From Mycolicibacterium pulveris (GTDB lineage: Bacteria; Actinomycetota; Actinomycetes; Mycobacteriales; Mycobacteriaceae): DNA of 64,000 nt. This document shows positions 43,777 through 53,517 of the stretch, piece after piece. The translations under genes were made by a program, and so were the position numbers. The number at the start of each line of letters is the position of its first letter. Position 1 is the first letter of the stretch. The notes beneath the pieces were generated by a model. That model was not told where the DNA came from, did not search any database, and worked only from the letters and a program-made list of their open reading frames with translations. Location: the NCBI RefSeq assembly GCF_010725725.1, contig NZ_AP022599.1, positions 1,550,001 to 1,614,000 of the forward strand, read 5' to 3'.

Positions 43777-44750
43777 GCCAGCCAGTCGGCGACCTCGGCC
43801 GCCCAGTAGGTCAGCACGATGTCGGCACCCGCTCGCCTGATGCCGGTCAGCGTTTCCAGCGCGACGGTCTGCAGGTCGATCCAGCCGTTGGCGGCCGCGG
43901 CGCTGATCATCGCGTACTCGCCGGAAACCTGGTAGGCCGCAACGGGAACGGGCGACACGTCGGCGGCGGCGCGGACGACGTCCAGGTATCCCATCGCCGG
44001 TTTGATCATGATGATGTCGGCGCCCTCGTCGATATCCAGCTGCACCTCGTGGCGTGCCTCGCGGGCGTTGCCGGGCTGCTGCTGATAGGTGCGACGGTCC
44101 CCGCTCAGGCTGGACGCCACGGCCTCACGGAACGGGCCGTAGAAGCCGGACGCGAACTTGGCGGCGTAGGCCAGGATCACGGTGTCGGTGTGGCCCGCCG
44201 CGTCCAGGCCGTCGCGGATCGCGGCGACCTGCCCGTCCATCATGCCGCTCGGTGCGACCACGTGCGCCCCGGAATCCGCTTGGGCCACCGCCAGTTCGAC
44301 GTACTTGGCGTTGGTCGCGTCGTTGTCCACCCGGCCGGTCGCGTCCAGCACGCCGCAGTGGCCGTGGTCGGTGAATTCGTCGAGGCAGGTGTCGGCCATC
44401 AGCACCGTGTCGTCACCCAGATCCTTGGCCAGGTCGCGCAGCGCGGCGTTGAGGATGCCGTCGCGTGCCACCCCGATCGACCCGCCGGGGTCCTTGTCCT
44501 CCTCGCGCGGCACCCCGAACAGCATCAGGCCGCCCACACCCGCGGCCACCGCGGAGGCGGCTGCGCGGCGCAGCGAGTCCCGGGTGTGCTGCACGACGCC
44601 GGGCATCGAGGCGATCGGCCGCGGCTCGTCGATGCCGTCGGCGACGAACATCGGCAACACCAGATGCCTTGGCTCCAACGAGGTCTCAGCAACCAGTCGG
44701 CGCATGGCCGGGCTGGATCGCAGCCGACGGGGACGGTGACGCGGAAACAC
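43773..44750 (-). CDS. hemB: Delta-aminolevulinic acid dehydratase HemB
   Basis: A 325-residue TIM-barrel enzyme that joins two 5-aminolevulinates to porphobilinogen. The Schiff-base lysines are in AYAAKFASGFYGPFR and IMIKPAMGYLD. In the metal-site segment DTCLDEFTDHGHCG the middle Cys of the zinc-type triad is Asp, so the metal dependence probably differs from E. coli. GTG 44748-44750 is preceded by AGGAG five bases away. It corresponds to Rv0512. Confidence 0.96.
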   Translation of the reverse strand: MFPRHRPRRLRSSPAMRRLVAETSLEPRHLVLPMFVADGIDEPRPIASMPGVVQHTRDSLRRAAASAVAAGVGGLMLFGVPREEDKDPGGSIGVARDGILNAALRDLAKDLGDDTVLMADTCLDEFTDHGHCGVLDATGRVDNDATNAKYVELAVAQADSGAHVVAPSGMMDGQVAAIRDGLDAAGHTDTVILAYAAKFASGFYGPFREAVASSLSGDRRTYQQQPGNAREARHEVQLDIDEGADIIMIKPAMGYLDVVRAAADVSPVPVAAYQVSGEYAMISAAAANGWIDLQTVALETLTGIRRAGADIVLTYWAAEVADWLA

Positions 44751-44767
44751 TCCGGCTCCTCCGGTGG

Positions 44768-46462
44768 CTACCGCCGACGGCTCTTCTTGCGCGGCGGCGG
44801 CAACGCGCCCTCGGCCCGCAGCCGTGCCGCGTGCTCGGCCAGCGCGTCGACCAGCGGCCCCACCGCGGCGACCTCGGGCTGCACGTCCACGCGCAGACCG
44901 AATTCGGCTGCGGTTTCGGCCGTCTTGGGCCCGATGCACGCGACGATGGTGCGCGCGTGCGGCTTACCCGCGATACCGACCAGGTTGCGCACCGTCGAGC
45001 TCGACGTGAAGCACACCGCGTCGAAACCACCGGTCTTGATCATCTCGCGGGTGTGGGCAGGCGGCGGCGCGGCGCGCACCGTGCGGTATGCGGTGACGTC
45101 CTCGATCTCCCAGCCGCGCTCACGAAGCCCCTCGGCGAGGGTCTCGGTCGCAATGTCTGCGCGCGGCAACAACACTCGGTTCACCGGGTCGAACACGTCG
45201 TCGTAGGGCGGGAAGTCCTCGAGCAGACCCAGCGAGGACTGCTCACCCGACGGCACCAACTCGGGCTCGATACCGAAGGCACGCACCCGGTCCGCGGTGG
45301 CTTGACCGACGCAGGCGATCTTCACCCCGGAGAAGGCGCGCGCGTCCAGCCCGAACTCCTTGAACTTCTCCCACACCGCGCGCACCGCGTTGGTGGAGGT
45401 GAACACCACCCACTGGTACCGGCCGTCGACAAGTCCCTTGACGGCGCGCTCCATCTGCGCGGGGCTGCGGGGCGGCTCGACGGCGATCGTCGGCACCTCC
45501 ATCGGCGTCGCGCCGTGACCGATCAGCTTTTCGCTCATCTCGCCGGCCTGGTCCTTGGTGCGCGGCACCAGTACCGTCCAGCCGTACAGGGCGCGGCTTT
45601 CCCACCAGTTCAGCTTCGCGCGGTGGTTCACCGTCTTGCCGATCGTCACGATCAGCGGTCCGGCCAACGGGCCCGACGGTTCCATACCCGCGGGCTTCTC
45701 CAGCACCGCCTTGTCGAGCAGCCCGGCCAACGTCGTTTCCACCGAACGCTGCTGGCACGTGGTGCCGTTGGCGGTCACGACCGCGGGGGTGGTGTCGGTC
45801 AGCCCGTACTCGATCAGCGTGCGCGCCGCGTCGGGCAGATGCGTGGCGGTCGCCTTCAGGATCAGCGGTCCCGGCGCGGCGGCCAGCGCCCCCCAGTCGA
45901 CGTCGCCGCGGACGTCGGCGACCGTGTGCGACGACCCCAGCGGCAGCCCGGCATAGGTGGGCACCGCCGTGGTGTCGGGCAGGCCCGGCACGATCTCGAA
46001 GTTCAGATGCGTCCGCGCCAATGCGGAAATCTCGGTGATCACCGCGTCGATCGACAACGGGTCACCCGCCACCAGCCGCACCACGTCGACACCCGTGCGG
46101 GCCTCGGCGGCCAGCGCCTTGGCGACCTCGGAGGGATCGCCGACGGCCGACCGGATGTCCGGGCCGCCGGGGATGGTCGAGGTTTCGTCGTCGTCGCCGA
46201 CCTCCACATCCTTGAGGTCCTTGCCTTCCTTGGCGTCCTTGGGTTTTTCGGCGGGCTCCGGCCCCGCCGGGGGCGGCAACTCGGAACCCACCAGGGTCCG
46301 GACCGCTTCTGGCACGTCGGGATCGGTGAACACCAGGGCGGCGTTGCCCAACACCGCGCGGGCCCGCAACGTCAGCAGGCCGGGATCTCCCGGGCCTGAG
46401 CCGACGAACGTGATGTGGCCCGGCTTCGGCTTGCGACCTCGCCCGCTACTCTGGCCTGTCAT
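44768..46462 (-). CDS. hemD: Fused uroporphyrinogen-III C-methyltransferase / synthase (HemD, CobA-HemD type)
   Basis: A 564-residue two-domain protein. The N-terminal half is SUMT/CobA-like (ITFVGSGPGDPGLLTLRA, then VRLVAGDPLS). The C-terminal half, from about residue 290 (GWTVLVPRTKDQAGEMSEKL), is uroporphyrinogen-III synthase. An acidic/Lys-rich insert (residues 65-100, with EKPKDAKEGKDLKDVE) interrupts the methyltransferase, as in Rv0511, so methyltransferase activity is uncertain. It ends in a basic KKSRRR tail. It starts at ATG 46460-46462, 16 bases after hemC. Confidence 0.93.
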   Translation of the reverse strand: MTGQSSGRGRKPKPGHITFVGSGPGDPGLLTLRARAVLGNAALVFTDPDVPEAVRTLVGSELPPPAGPEPAEKPKDAKEGKDLKDVEVGDDDETSTIPGGPDIRSAVGDPSEVAKALAAEARTGVDVVRLVAGDPLSIDAVITEISALARTHLNFEIVPGLPDTTAVPTYAGLPLGSSHTVADVRGDVDWGALAAAPGPLILKATATHLPDAARTLIEYGLTDTTPAVVTANGTTCQQRSVETTLAGLLDKAVLEKPAGMEPSGPLAGPLIVTIGKTVNHRAKLNWWESRALYGWTVLVPRTKDQAGEMSEKLIGHGATPMEVPTIAVEPPRSPAQMERAVKGLVDGRYQWVVFTSTNAVRAVWEKFKEFGLDARAFSGVKIACVGQATADRVRAFGIEPELVPSGEQSSLGLLEDFPPYDDVFDPVNRVLLPRADIATETLAEGLRERGWEIEDVTAYRTVRAAPPPAHTREMIKTGGFDAVCFTSSSTVRNLVGIAGKPHARTIVACIGPKTAETAAEFGLRVDVQPEVAAVGPLVDALAEHAARLRAEGALPPPRKKSRRR

Positions 46463-46478
46463 CTCTCGTCACTCCGCT

Positions 46479-47429
46479 CTACAGCTCAGTGCGATCCGCC
46501 ATGATTTCGCGCGCCCCCAGCTCGAACAGCTCCCTGGCCACCGAGAGCCCCAACTCTCGTGCCCGATCGGGAGTGCCGATCCCGGACGCGCGGATCACGT
46601 CGGATCCGTCCAGCGCCGCCACGCAGCCGCGCAGCGACAGCTCTTCGAAGACATGGCCGTCCTCATCGATGGACTCGACCACCTCGGCGACCGCGCCCAC
46701 CGGTGCGGAACAACCCGCCTCCAGTTCGGCGAGCAGGGCTCGTTCAGCGGTGATCGCTGCGCGGGTGTCGGCGTCGTTCAACTCCGCCAGCTGCGCGGCA
46801 AGCTCGGTGTCGTCTGCGCGGCACTCCACCGCGAGCGCACCTTGAGCCGGCGCTGGCAACATCTGCACCGGCTCGAGAGTCTCGGTGACATCGGCCAGCC
46901 GTCCGATGCGGGACAATCCCGCACGTGCGACCACGATGCCGTCGAGATCACCGTTGCTAACCCTGTTCAACCTGGTATCTAGGTTGCCTCTTAGGGGGCG
47001 GATTTCCAAACCGAGACCCAATGCTCTAAGCTGTGCGATCCGCCGCGGGCTCGATGTGCCGATCCGCGAGCCCGCCGGCAACTCTCCGAGCACCATCCCG
47101 TCGCGGGCCACCAGGGCGTCGCGAGGGTCCTCGCGCGGCGGCGTTGCGGCGATCATGAACCGCGGGTCGGCGGCGGTCGGCAAATCTTTACAGGAGTGCA
47201 CGGCCATGTCGACGCGGCCGTCGTGGATGGCCTCGCGCAGGGCCGCGGTGAAGACCCCCACCCCGATGTCGGCGATCGGGCCAAGGTTGCGGTCACCCTC
47301 GGTGGAGATGATGACCAGCTCGGCGTCGTACCCGCGGGCGGTCAGGGCGTCCAGAACGGTTCCCGCCTGGGTGGTGGCCAGCAGGCTGCCGCGGGTGCCG
47401 ATCCGAAGTTTTGGGCGACGTTTGGTCAA
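46479..47429 (-). CDS. hemC: Porphobilinogen deaminase HemC
   Basis: A 316-residue enzyme that polymerises four porphobilinogens to hydroxymethylbilane. [14 protein letters not shown] opens the fold, [11 protein letters not shown] binds the growing chain and the dipyrromethane cofactor Cys is in AGCSAPVGA. The start must be TTG 47427-47429: two codons upstream in the same frame is a TAA, and the conserved domain begins eight residues in. That TAA is the stop of hemA, three bases away. Confidence 0.95.
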   Translation of the reverse strand: MTKRRPKLRIGTRGSLLATTQAGTVLDALTARGYDAELVIISTEGDRNLGPIADIGVGVFTAALREAIHDGRVDMAVHSCKDLPTAADPRFMIAATPPREDPRDALVARDGMVLGELPAGSRIGTSSPRRIAQLRALGLGLEIRPLRGNLDTRLNRVSNGDLDGIVVARAGLSRIGRLADVTETLEPVQMLPAPAQGALAVECRADDTELAAQLAELNDADTRAAITAERALLAELEAGCSAPVGAVAEVVESIDEDGHVFEELSLRGCVAALDGSDVIRASGIGTPDRARELGLSVARELFELGAREIMADRTEL

Positions 47430-47432
47430 GCG

Positions 47433-48776
47433 TTACTCGGGTTGGTCGATTTCGGTTGCCATCAAAGGCAATTCACCAGCGGCGACGGCATCGACGGCCT
47501 GCTGGTCGAGTTCGAAGAGCTCGCGCAGTGCCTCGGCGTAGCTGTCGCCGCCCGGCGCGCTGGCCAGTTGCTTGACGCGCACGGTCGGGGCGTGCAGCAG
47601 CTTGTCGACCACCCGGCGCACGGTCTTGGCGACCTCGGCGCGGTGCGCGGCGTCCAGGCCCGGCAGCCGGTTGTCCAGCCTCAGCAACTCGGCTTCGACG
47701 ACGTCGGCGGCGCGCTGCCGCAGCGCGGTGACGGTCGGGGTGACCTCGGACATGCGCTGCCCGGCCAGGTAGTTGGCAACCTCGGCGGCGACGATGCCGC
47801 GGGCGGCCTCGGCGTCGGAGGCCGCGGCGCGGGCCGAGGGTTCGCGCTGGATGCGCTCCATGTCGACGACGTAAACGCCGGGCAGACCGGCGATCGCCGG
47901 GTCGACGTCGCGGGGCATACCGAGGTCGCAGATCACCAGGTGTTCGCGCTCGGAGCGCCCGGCCAGGCCGCGATGCGCGTCGGCCAGCGAGACCACCGGC
48001 CGCACCGCGCCGGTGCACGACACCACGACGTGGGCCTCGCCGAGCACGCCCGCCATGTGATCGAGCGGATAGGCCTCGGCGGCCACGCCCTGGGCACGGA
48101 CGTGCTGGGCGAGGCGCCGGGCCCTGGTCACCGACCGGTTCACCACGTGCACGCTCTCGATACCGGCGCGGATGAGCTGCTTGGTCGACAACGAGCCCAT
48201 CGAGCCGGCGCCGATCACCACCGCGGTGCGCCCGGCCAGCGAGTCCAGCTTGGTTTCGGCGATGCCCAGCGCCACCGACACCACCGACGTGCCCGCGGCG
48301 TCGATACCCGTCTCGGTGTGCACCCGCTTGCCCACCGACAACGCGCGCTGGGACAGCTCGTGCAGGGTGCGCCCGACGGTCCTGTTGGCCTCGGCGGCGG
48401 CGTAGGCGCGGCGGACCTGCCCGAGTACCTGCTGTTCGCCGATCACCGCCGAATCCAGCCCGCTGGCCACCGCGAACAGATGCTCGACCGCGGCCTCCGC
48501 GTACCGCACGTAGGCGTATCTGGTCAGGTCGCTCAGCGACATGCCGGAGTGTTCGGAGAGCACCTGCCCGATCACCGAAAGGCCGCCGTGGAACGCCTCG
48601 ACGACGGCGTAGACCTCGACCCGGTTGCAGGTGGACAGCACCATGGCCTCGGTCACCAGGGGGGATTGCAGCACCTGGTCGACGATCTTTGCCTGTTCAG
48701 CCTCGTCGGTGCTCAGTTGCTCGAGGACCGACACCGGCGCGCTGCGGTGCGAAACACCAAAAAGCAACACGCTCAC
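47433..48776 (-). CDS. hemA: Glutamyl-tRNA reductase HemA
   Basis: A 447-residue enzyme that starts the C5 pathway by reducing glutamyl-tRNA to glutamate-1-semialdehyde. [14 protein letters not shown], the catalytic Cys50 in [10 protein letters not shown], and GAGSMG for NADPH are visible. The C-terminal dimer helix is long. It starts at GTG 48774-48776 and heads the hemACDB operon. Confidence 0.96.
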   Translation of the reverse strand: MSVLLFGVSHRSAPVSVLEQLSTDEAEQAKIVDQVLQSPLVTEAMVLSTCNRVEVYAVVEAFHGGLSVIGQVLSEHSGMSLSDLTRYAYVRYAEAAVEHLFAVASGLDSAVIGEQQVLGQVRRAYAAAEANRTVGRTLHELSQRALSVGKRVHTETGIDAAGTSVVSVALGIAETKLDSLAGRTAVVIGAGSMGSLSTKQLIRAGIESVHVVNRSVTRARRLAQHVRAQGVAAEAYPLDHMAGVLGEAHVVVSCTGAVRPVVSLADAHRGLAGRSEREHLVICDLGMPRDVDPAIAGLPGVYVVDMERIQREPSARAAASDAEAARGIVAAEVANYLAGQRMSEVTPTVTALRQRAADVVEAELLRLDNRLPGLDAAHRAEVAKTVRRVVDKLLHAPTVRVKQLASAPGGDSYAEALRELFELDQQAVDAVAAGELPLMATEIDQPE

Positions 48777-48797
48777 GGCCGCATCACCATGCGATCC

Positions 48798-48827
48798 ACG
48801 GTAGCCGCTGGACAGTTAGGTAACCAA
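48798..48827 (-). promoter_or_regulatory. Candidate SigA-type promoter of the hemA operon
   Basis: On the minus strand TTGGTT (-35-like) and TACCGT (TANNNT -10) are separated by 18 bases, and the -10 lies 21 bases upstream of the hemA GTG. This is pattern matching only; the region between hemA and the redox gene is 79 bp. Confidence 0.3.
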
Positions 48828-48855
48828 ATTTCGCGCATACTGCCGACCGGGGATT

Positions 48856-49110
48856 TCACGGCGCCAGGTCCGCCCGCAACCGTGGCTCGTCGACCTCCCA
48901 GTAGCTGTGCTCGCTGCCGTCGAGCAGCACCACGGGAAGCCGGTCGCCGAACTCCGCGCGCAGCGCCGAGTCCCCGCCGGCCGCGGCGGCGTCGACGTCG
49001 GTGATCGTCAGCGCGAACCCGAGCTCGTCGGCCAGCCTCCTGAGCTGGGTGGCCGCGCCCGCGCAGACCGCACACCCCTCCCGTGTCAGCAACTGCACCC
49101 GCCGGTCCAT
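48856..49110 (-). CDS. Small thioredoxin/glutaredoxin-like protein (Rv0508-like)
   Basis: An 84-residue protein with the redox motif CAVC (Cys13, Cys16) right after the first strand (VQLLTREGCAVC) and a cis-Pro segment RLPVVLLDG. It is about the size of NrdH or mycoredoxin but ends SYWEVDEPRLRADL. It corresponds to Rv0508 and may protect the hem enzymes or use mycothiol; that is inference. ATG 49108-49110. Confidence 0.85.
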   Translation of the reverse strand: MDRRVQLLTREGCAVCAGAATQLRRLADELGFALTITDVDAAAAGGDSALRAEFGDRLPVVLLDGSEHSYWEVDEPRLRADLAP

Positions 49111-49149
49111 GTCAGCAGTATGACCGGTGCGTGACTTAGGGTTGATTTC

Positions 49150-50067
49150 GTGTCCGATTCCGGTCGCATCGAGACGGAACAGCTGGCGGGGCCGTCCACG
49201 CCCGAAGCCCAACAGGTCGCCGGTGAAGCCAGCGCCGAGGCGGCTGTCACGGAGTTGGCCACCGAGGAGGTCACCACTGGGCCGCCACCGCCGCTGGATT
49301 TGACCGCCGCGGCGTTCTTCGACGTCGACAACACCCTGGTGCACGGGTCGTCGATGGTGCACTTCGCCCGCGGGCTGGCCGCGCGCGACTACTTCACCTA
49401 CCGCGACATCGCCAAGTTCATCTACGCGCAGGCCAAGTTTCAGCTCATCGGCCGCGAGAACAGCGACGACGTCGCCGAGGGCAAACGCAAGGCGCTGGCG
49501 TTCATCGAGGGACGATCGGTCGACGAGCTGGTGGCGCTGGGCGAGGAGATCTACGACGAGATCATCGCCGACAAGATCTGGCCGGGCACCCGCGCGCTGG
49601 CGCAGATGCATCTGGACGCGGGCCAGCAGGTCTGGCTGGTCACCGCGACGCCGTACGAGCTGGCGGCCATCATCGCCCGGCGGCTGGGGCTGACCGGGGC
49701 GCTGGGCACCGTCGCCGAGTCGGTGGACGGCGTGTTCACCGGCAGGCTGGTGGGCGACATCCTGCACGGCACCGGCAAGGCGCACGCGGTGCGGTCGCTG
49801 GCCATCCGCGAGGGGCTCAACCTCAAGCGCTGCACCGCGTACTCGGACAGCTTCAACGACGTGCCGATGCTGTCGTTGGTCGGCACGGCGGTGGCCATCA
49901 ACCCCGACGCCGATCTGCGTGAGCTTGCCCGTGAGCGCGGTTGGGAGATCCGTGATTTCCGCACCGCCCGCAAGGCCGCGCGCATCGGGGTGCCGTCGGC
50001 GCTGGCCCTGGGCGCGGTCGGCGGGGCGCTGGCGGCCATCGCGTCGCGCCGCCAGGACGGCAAGTGA
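49150..50067 (+). CDS. serB1: HAD-IB family phosphatase SerB1
   Basis: A 305-residue HAD-IB hydrolase. The nucleophile motif is FFDVDNTL (Asp58, Asp60), motif II TATP, motif [14 protein letters not shown] 50-residue Glu/Ala/Pro-rich N-terminus precedes the domain and the C-terminus carries a weak hydrophobic helix ([15 protein letters not shown]). Order matches Rv0505c (serB1), annotated as phosphoserine phosphatase; HAD-IB members of this type may act on other phosphoesters. The start is GTG 49150. Confidence 0.87.
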   Translation: MSDSGRIETEQLAGPSTPEAQQVAGEASAEAAVTELATEEVTTGPPPPLDLTAAAFFDVDNTLVHGSSMVHFARGLAARDYFTYRDIAKFIYAQAKFQLIGRENSDDVAEGKRKALAFIEGRSVDELVALGEEIYDEIIADKIWPGTRALAQMHLDAGQQVWLVTATPYELAAIIARRLGLTGALGTVAESVDGVFTGRLVGDILHGTGKAHAVRSLAIREGLNLKRCTAYSDSFNDVPMLSLVGTAVAINPDADLRELARERGWEIRDFRTARKAARIGVPSALALGAVGGALAAIASRRQDGK

Positions 50068-50122
50068 GCGGCCAGGCGCTGATAGGCTCGCGCCCGCTGA
50101 CCCCGAAAGAAGAGATCGCTTC

Positions 50123-50662
50123 ATGGGCATTGCCGAAAAGATCGTCGGAACCCACTACCGCTACCCGGATTACTTCGAGGTGGACCGGGAAAAGATCCGT
50201 GAATTCGCCAGGGCGGTCAAAGACGAGCATCCGGCGCACTACTGGGAGGACGCCGCCAAGGAGTGCGGCCACGACTCGCTGATCGCGTCGCTGACGTTCC
50301 TGGCGGTCGCGGGCCGTCGGGTGCAGTTGGAGATCTTCAACCAGTTCGACGTGCCGATCAACATGGAGCGGGTGCTACACCGCGACCAGAAGCTGACCTT
50401 CCACCGGCCCATCCTGGCCGGGGACCGCCTGTACTTCGATTCGTATCTGGATTCGGTGACCGAGTCGCACGGCGCGGTGGTCACCGAGATCCGCGGTGAG
50501 GTGACCGACGCCGAGGGCAGGCCGGTGATCACCAGTGTCGTGACCGTGATGGGCGAGGCCGCCTCCGACACCGAAGCCGACGAGGTCACCGAGCAGATCG
50601 CGGCGGCCCGCGATGAGGCGCTCAAGAAGATGCTTGCCAAGCAAACCGCTAAGGGCAGTTAA
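50123..50662 (+). CDS. FAS1-like dehydratase / HadA-like hot-dog protein (Rv0504c-like)
   Basis: A 179-residue single hot-dog protein starting [65 protein letters not shown] resembles the HadA/UPF0336 group, which pairs with a MaoC-type catalytic partner. No catalytic D-H hydratase motif is evident here, so it is likely the substrate-binding type. ATG 50123 with a purine-rich GAAAGAAGAGA upstream. It follows serB1 and converges on the acyltransferase gene. Confidence 0.85.
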   Translation: MGIAEKIVGTHYRYPDYFEVDREKIREFARAVKDEHPAHYWEDAAKECGHDSLIASLTFLAVAGRRVQLEIFNQFDVPINMERVLHRDQKLTFHRPILAGDRLYFDSYLDSVTESHGAVVTEIRGEVTDAEGRPVITSVVTVMGEAASDTEADEVTEQIAAARDEALKKMLAKQTAKGS

Positions 50663-50665
50663 CAA

Positions 50666-50689
50666 TTCGGCGCGTGACGCTCAGCCGAA
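50666..50689. terminator. Stem-loop between convergent genes
   Basis: TTCGGC (50666-50671) and GCCGAA (50684-50689) form a short stem around 12 bases and span the acyltransferase stop. It starts four bases after the dehydratase-like gene ends. The arms and the inner GTGACGCTCA resemble a shortened family A palindrome. No T-tract. Confidence 0.35.
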
Positions 50690-51754
50690 GAACGTGTTGC
50701 GCCGATTGGCCAGCAGCTGATACAGGGTCTGCTGGATGGTCTCGCGCACGTGGTCGGTCAGCTCGAAGGTGACCATCGGGTCCTCGGCGGCCGACTCGTC
50801 GTAGCCTGCGGTCTCGATCGGCTCGCCGAACTGGATGTGCCACTTCGACGGCAACGGCACCATCCCCGCGGGCCCGGCCAGCGGGAAGAACGGCGTGATC
50901 GGGAAATACGGCAGCCCGAGCAGTCGGGCCAGCAGCTTGACGTCGGCGATCATCGGATAGATCTCCTCGGAGCCGACGATCGAGCACGGCACGATGGGCG
51001 CCTTGGCGCGCAGCGCGGCCGACACGAACCCGCCCCGGCCGAACCGCTGCAGCTTGTAGCGGTCCTTGAAGTGCTTGCCCAGACCCTTGTAGCCCTCCGG
51101 AAAGACGGCCGTCAGCTCGCCGGCGGCCAGCAGTCGGTGCGCGTCGGCGGTGCAGGCCATCGTGTGGCCCGCCTTGCGCGCGGCGTGGCCGAGCACCGGC
51201 AGGTCGAAGACCAGGTCGGCGGCCAGCAGACGCAGATCGCGGTGCGTCGGATGGTGGTCGTGTACCGCCACCGACGTCATCAACCCGTCGAACGGCAACA
51301 CGCCCGCATGGTTGGCCACCACCAGCGCCGCGCCGGAGATCGGCAGGTTTTCGATCCCGCTGACTTCAACCCGGAACCAGGACTTGAAAAACACCCTCAG
51401 CAAAGGCAAAAAGATTGCGTTGTTGAGGTGCGAGTCGAAGCCGAACTCGTCGACCGGGTAGTCACCGGTCATCCGCTTGCGGATGAACTCGGCCACCACC
51501 GCGATGTGCTTGGCGAGTTCGGTGGGCGTCGCCTCGCTTGCGGCCGCGGCGCCCGCGACCACACCGCGGTGCTCGTCGATCTCGTGGATGACGGCCGCGA
51601 TCTGTTCGGCTGACGCACCGCCGGGCGGATCGGAGAGCACCGAGGGATGTCGACGGCGAGCGCCTTCGGCACGTGCGGCAGACCGCCGCTGAGCCGCTGC
51701 ACGACTCGAATTCTTATGCAGCGGAATGACTTTCGCCTTCGGCTCGCCCGCCAC
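50681..51754 (-). CDS. Lysophospholipid/1-acylglycerol-3-phosphate acyltransferase-like protein (Rv0502-like)
   Basis: A 357-residue protein. The acyltransferase motif NHAGVLPFD and the later FPEGYKGLGK (with GFVSAALRAKAPIVP) define the PlsC fold, in the second half. A 110-residue basic N-terminal region (SRAAAQRRSAARAEGARRR) precedes it. I use GTG 51752-51754: GGGAGAAGG precedes it by eight bases and length equals Rv0502. The longer frame from 51805 would overlap the epimerase gene. Confidence 0.87.
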   Translation of the reverse strand: MAGEPKAKVIPLHKNSSRAAAQRRSAARAEGARRRHPSVLSDPPGGASAEQIAAVIHEIDEHRGVVAGAAAASEATPTELAKHIAVVAEFIRKRMTGDYPVDEFGFDSHLNNAIFLPLLRVFFKSWFRVEVSGIENLPISGAALVVANHAGVLPFDGLMTSVAVHDHHPTHRDLRLLAADLVFDLPVLGHAARKAGHTMACTADAHRLLAAGELTAVFPEGYKGLGKHFKDRYKLQRFGRGGFVSAALRAKAPIVPCSIVGSEEIYPMIADVKLLARLLGLPYFPITPFFPLAGPAGMVPLPSKWHIQFGEPIETAGYDESAAEDPMVTFELTDHVRETIQQTLYQLLANRRNTFFG

Positions 51755-51792
51755 GTTCGTTACCTTCTCCCGGTTATCTGTAGAGTTTGCGT

Positions 51793-52893
51793 CTACCTTC
51801 CCCACCGTTGCGCCGCTGCCACGGCCCGACTCTCCATTGAGCGTACCCAGCCGGGGTCGATGATCGGAGTCAAGCCGCGACCCCGGACGTAGTCGTCAAA
51901 GGCCTCCACGGTTGTCCACTTCGGGTTGAAGCCAAGGTCATTGCGCATTCGCGTGGTGTCCATGACCCTGCCGTAACTCAAATAGTCCAACTGCTCGCGA
52001 TCCAGCTCAGTGTAGCGAGTTGCGCGCCACAGCGAATCCGCAGCGGCCAAAACCGGTCGCGGCAGCGGCAGCGGTATCCGGCCGGCCCGCCGGATCGCCT
52101 GGCTCATCATGATGATCCCGGGAGCGCCGATGTTGAAGGTCCCCGGCTTACCCGCCATCGTCGCCCGCTCCAGCGCGCCGAGCGCGTCCTGCTCGTGCAG
52201 CAGCTGCAGCCGCGCGTCGTGCCCGACGACGGTGGGCACCACCGGCCCGGCGAGGTAGCGCGACAGCGCGGTGTCCATCGCGGGCCCGATCATGTTGGCC
52301 AGCCGCAGGATTGTCACGGTGATGTCGGTGCGGCGCCGGCCGAGGCCGCGCGCGTAGCCCTCGATGTCGATGCTGTCGCGCGCGAACCCGTCGCGGGGCG
52401 GGCGCCTTGCGCTGCTGTCCTCGGTGAACATCACCGGGTCGTGGGCGCTGGCGCCGTACACCTCCGACGTCGACTTGACGACCACGCGGCGCACCGCCGG
52501 CGCCTTCTGGCAGGCGGCGAACAGCTGGATCGCGCCCATCACGTTGAGTTCCTTGAGCGTGGCCCGCCCGCCCGAGCGCGGGGCGTAGGACGCCGCGGCC
52601 GCGTGCACCACGGTGTCGACGTCGCCGTTGCGGATCACCTTGGCGATGAACGGGTTACGGATGTCGGCGCGCACGAACTCGGCGCGGCCCATCCGGCGCA
52701 GCAGGTCCTTGCTCGGCGCGATCGCGTCGACGGCGATGACGTGGTTGATCAACGGGTTCTGCGCCAGCCGGGCGGTGAGGTATCCGCCAAGGAACCGGCA
52801 CGCCCCGGTGACCAGAACGACCTTCGGATAATGCACGCTCTCGCGTGAGTCAGACCCGTCAGCGTGCCCGAAAGAGCGACCCTCGGAATCCAT
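51793..52893 (-). CDS. NAD-dependent epimerase-like extended SDR (GalE2 position)
   Basis: A 366-residue protein. VVLVTGACRFLGGYLTARLA is the NAD motif, VVKSTSEVYGA the Ser strand. The catalytic YxxxK is not found: the corresponding place reads GYARGLGRRR, with Tyr but no Lys four residues on. It may therefore be a binding protein or use an atypical mechanism. By order it is Rv0501 (galE2). ATG 52891-52893. Confidence 0.82.
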   Translation of the reverse strand: MDSEGRSFGHADGSDSRESVHYPKVVLVTGACRFLGGYLTARLAQNPLINHVIAVDAIAPSKDLLRRMGRAEFVRADIRNPFIAKVIRNGDVDTVVHAAAASYAPRSGGRATLKELNVMGAIQLFAACQKAPAVRRVVVKSTSEVYGASAHDPVMFTEDSSARRPPRDGFARDSIDIEGYARGLGRRRTDITVTILRLANMIGPAMDTALSRYLAGPVVPTVVGHDARLQLLHEQDALGALERATMAGKPGTFNIGAPGIIMMSQAIRRAGRIPLPLPRPVLAAADSLWRATRYTELDREQLDYLSYGRVMDTTRMRNDLGFNPKWTTVEAFDDYVRGRGLTPIIDPGWVRSMESRAVAAAQRWGR

Positions 52894-52924
52894 ATCCGGT
52901 CAGCCTAGCGACCGCGGGCGAAAG

Positions 52925-53026
52925 TTACTTGCCGAGCTTCCTACGCTGCACCCGGGTGCGACGAAGCAGCTTACGGTGCTTCTTCTTCGACATCCGCTTG
53001 CGCCGCTTCTTGATGACTGAACCCAT
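52925..53026 (-). CDS. Small ribosomal protein bS22 (AURKAIP1/COX24-like)
   Basis: A 33-residue extremely basic protein, too short for most gene callers. It reads [19 protein letters not shown] and continues [14 protein letters not shown]. This is the actinobacterial small-subunit peptide bS22 (Rv0500B), located near the decoding centre of mycobacterial ribosomes. ATG 53024-53026, TAA 52925-52927. Confidence 0.93.
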
Positions 53027-53111
53027 GAACTCCGAAGTCTCCGCTACCTATGGCATTGCTTGACCCGGCTACCTTACCGGGACCACCTCGGCGAACGGAA
53101 AACGGCTCGGT

Positions 53112-53375
53112 CTAGCCGGCGTCGAAGTACGAGCTCTCCAGCATGTCGTGGACAGCCTTGGCGTGCACCCGGAACGATCGGCCGACCCGCACGGCGGGCA
53201 GCTCTCCGTTGTGCACCAGCCGATACACGGTCATCTTGCTGACCCTCATCAGGCTCGCCACTTCGGCGACGGTGAGAAATTGAGCTCGTGGCGGCTGGCT
53301 GTCGGCGGAGCCGGTGTCACGTGCCGACTTGCCACTAGCCGAATCCCGCGCCGATGGCCCGTTCATAGACGTCAT
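53112..53375 (-). CDS. Excisionase-type helix-turn-helix protein (BldC-like)
   Basis: An 87-residue DNA-binding protein. FLTVAEVASLMRVSKMTVYRLVHNGELPAVRVGRSFRVHAKAV is a MerR/BldC-type winged helix. Order and sequence match Rv0500A. BldC-family proteins bind direct repeats and control developmental genes in Streptomyces; the mycobacterial role is unknown. I use ATG 53373-53375 (MTSMNGPSARD), which gives the same N-terminus as Rv0500A; upstream and downstream ATGs exist. Confidence 0.88.
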   Translation of the reverse strand: MTSMNGPSARDSASGKSARDTGSADSQPPRAQFLTVAEVASLMRVSKMTVYRLVHNGELPAVRVGRSFRVHAKAVHDMLESSYFDAG

Positions 53376-53517
53376 CGCAACCCAATCATTCAAGGCACGG
53401 GCCGTTCCAGCGGCTTCCCCTCCGCTGGCATCCCAACCCGTGCTTACAAGGAGGAGAATAGCGTGGCTTGTGGGGTTACTGCGACGGGTGTGGGTTATTC
53501 GATCGGAATTAATTGAA

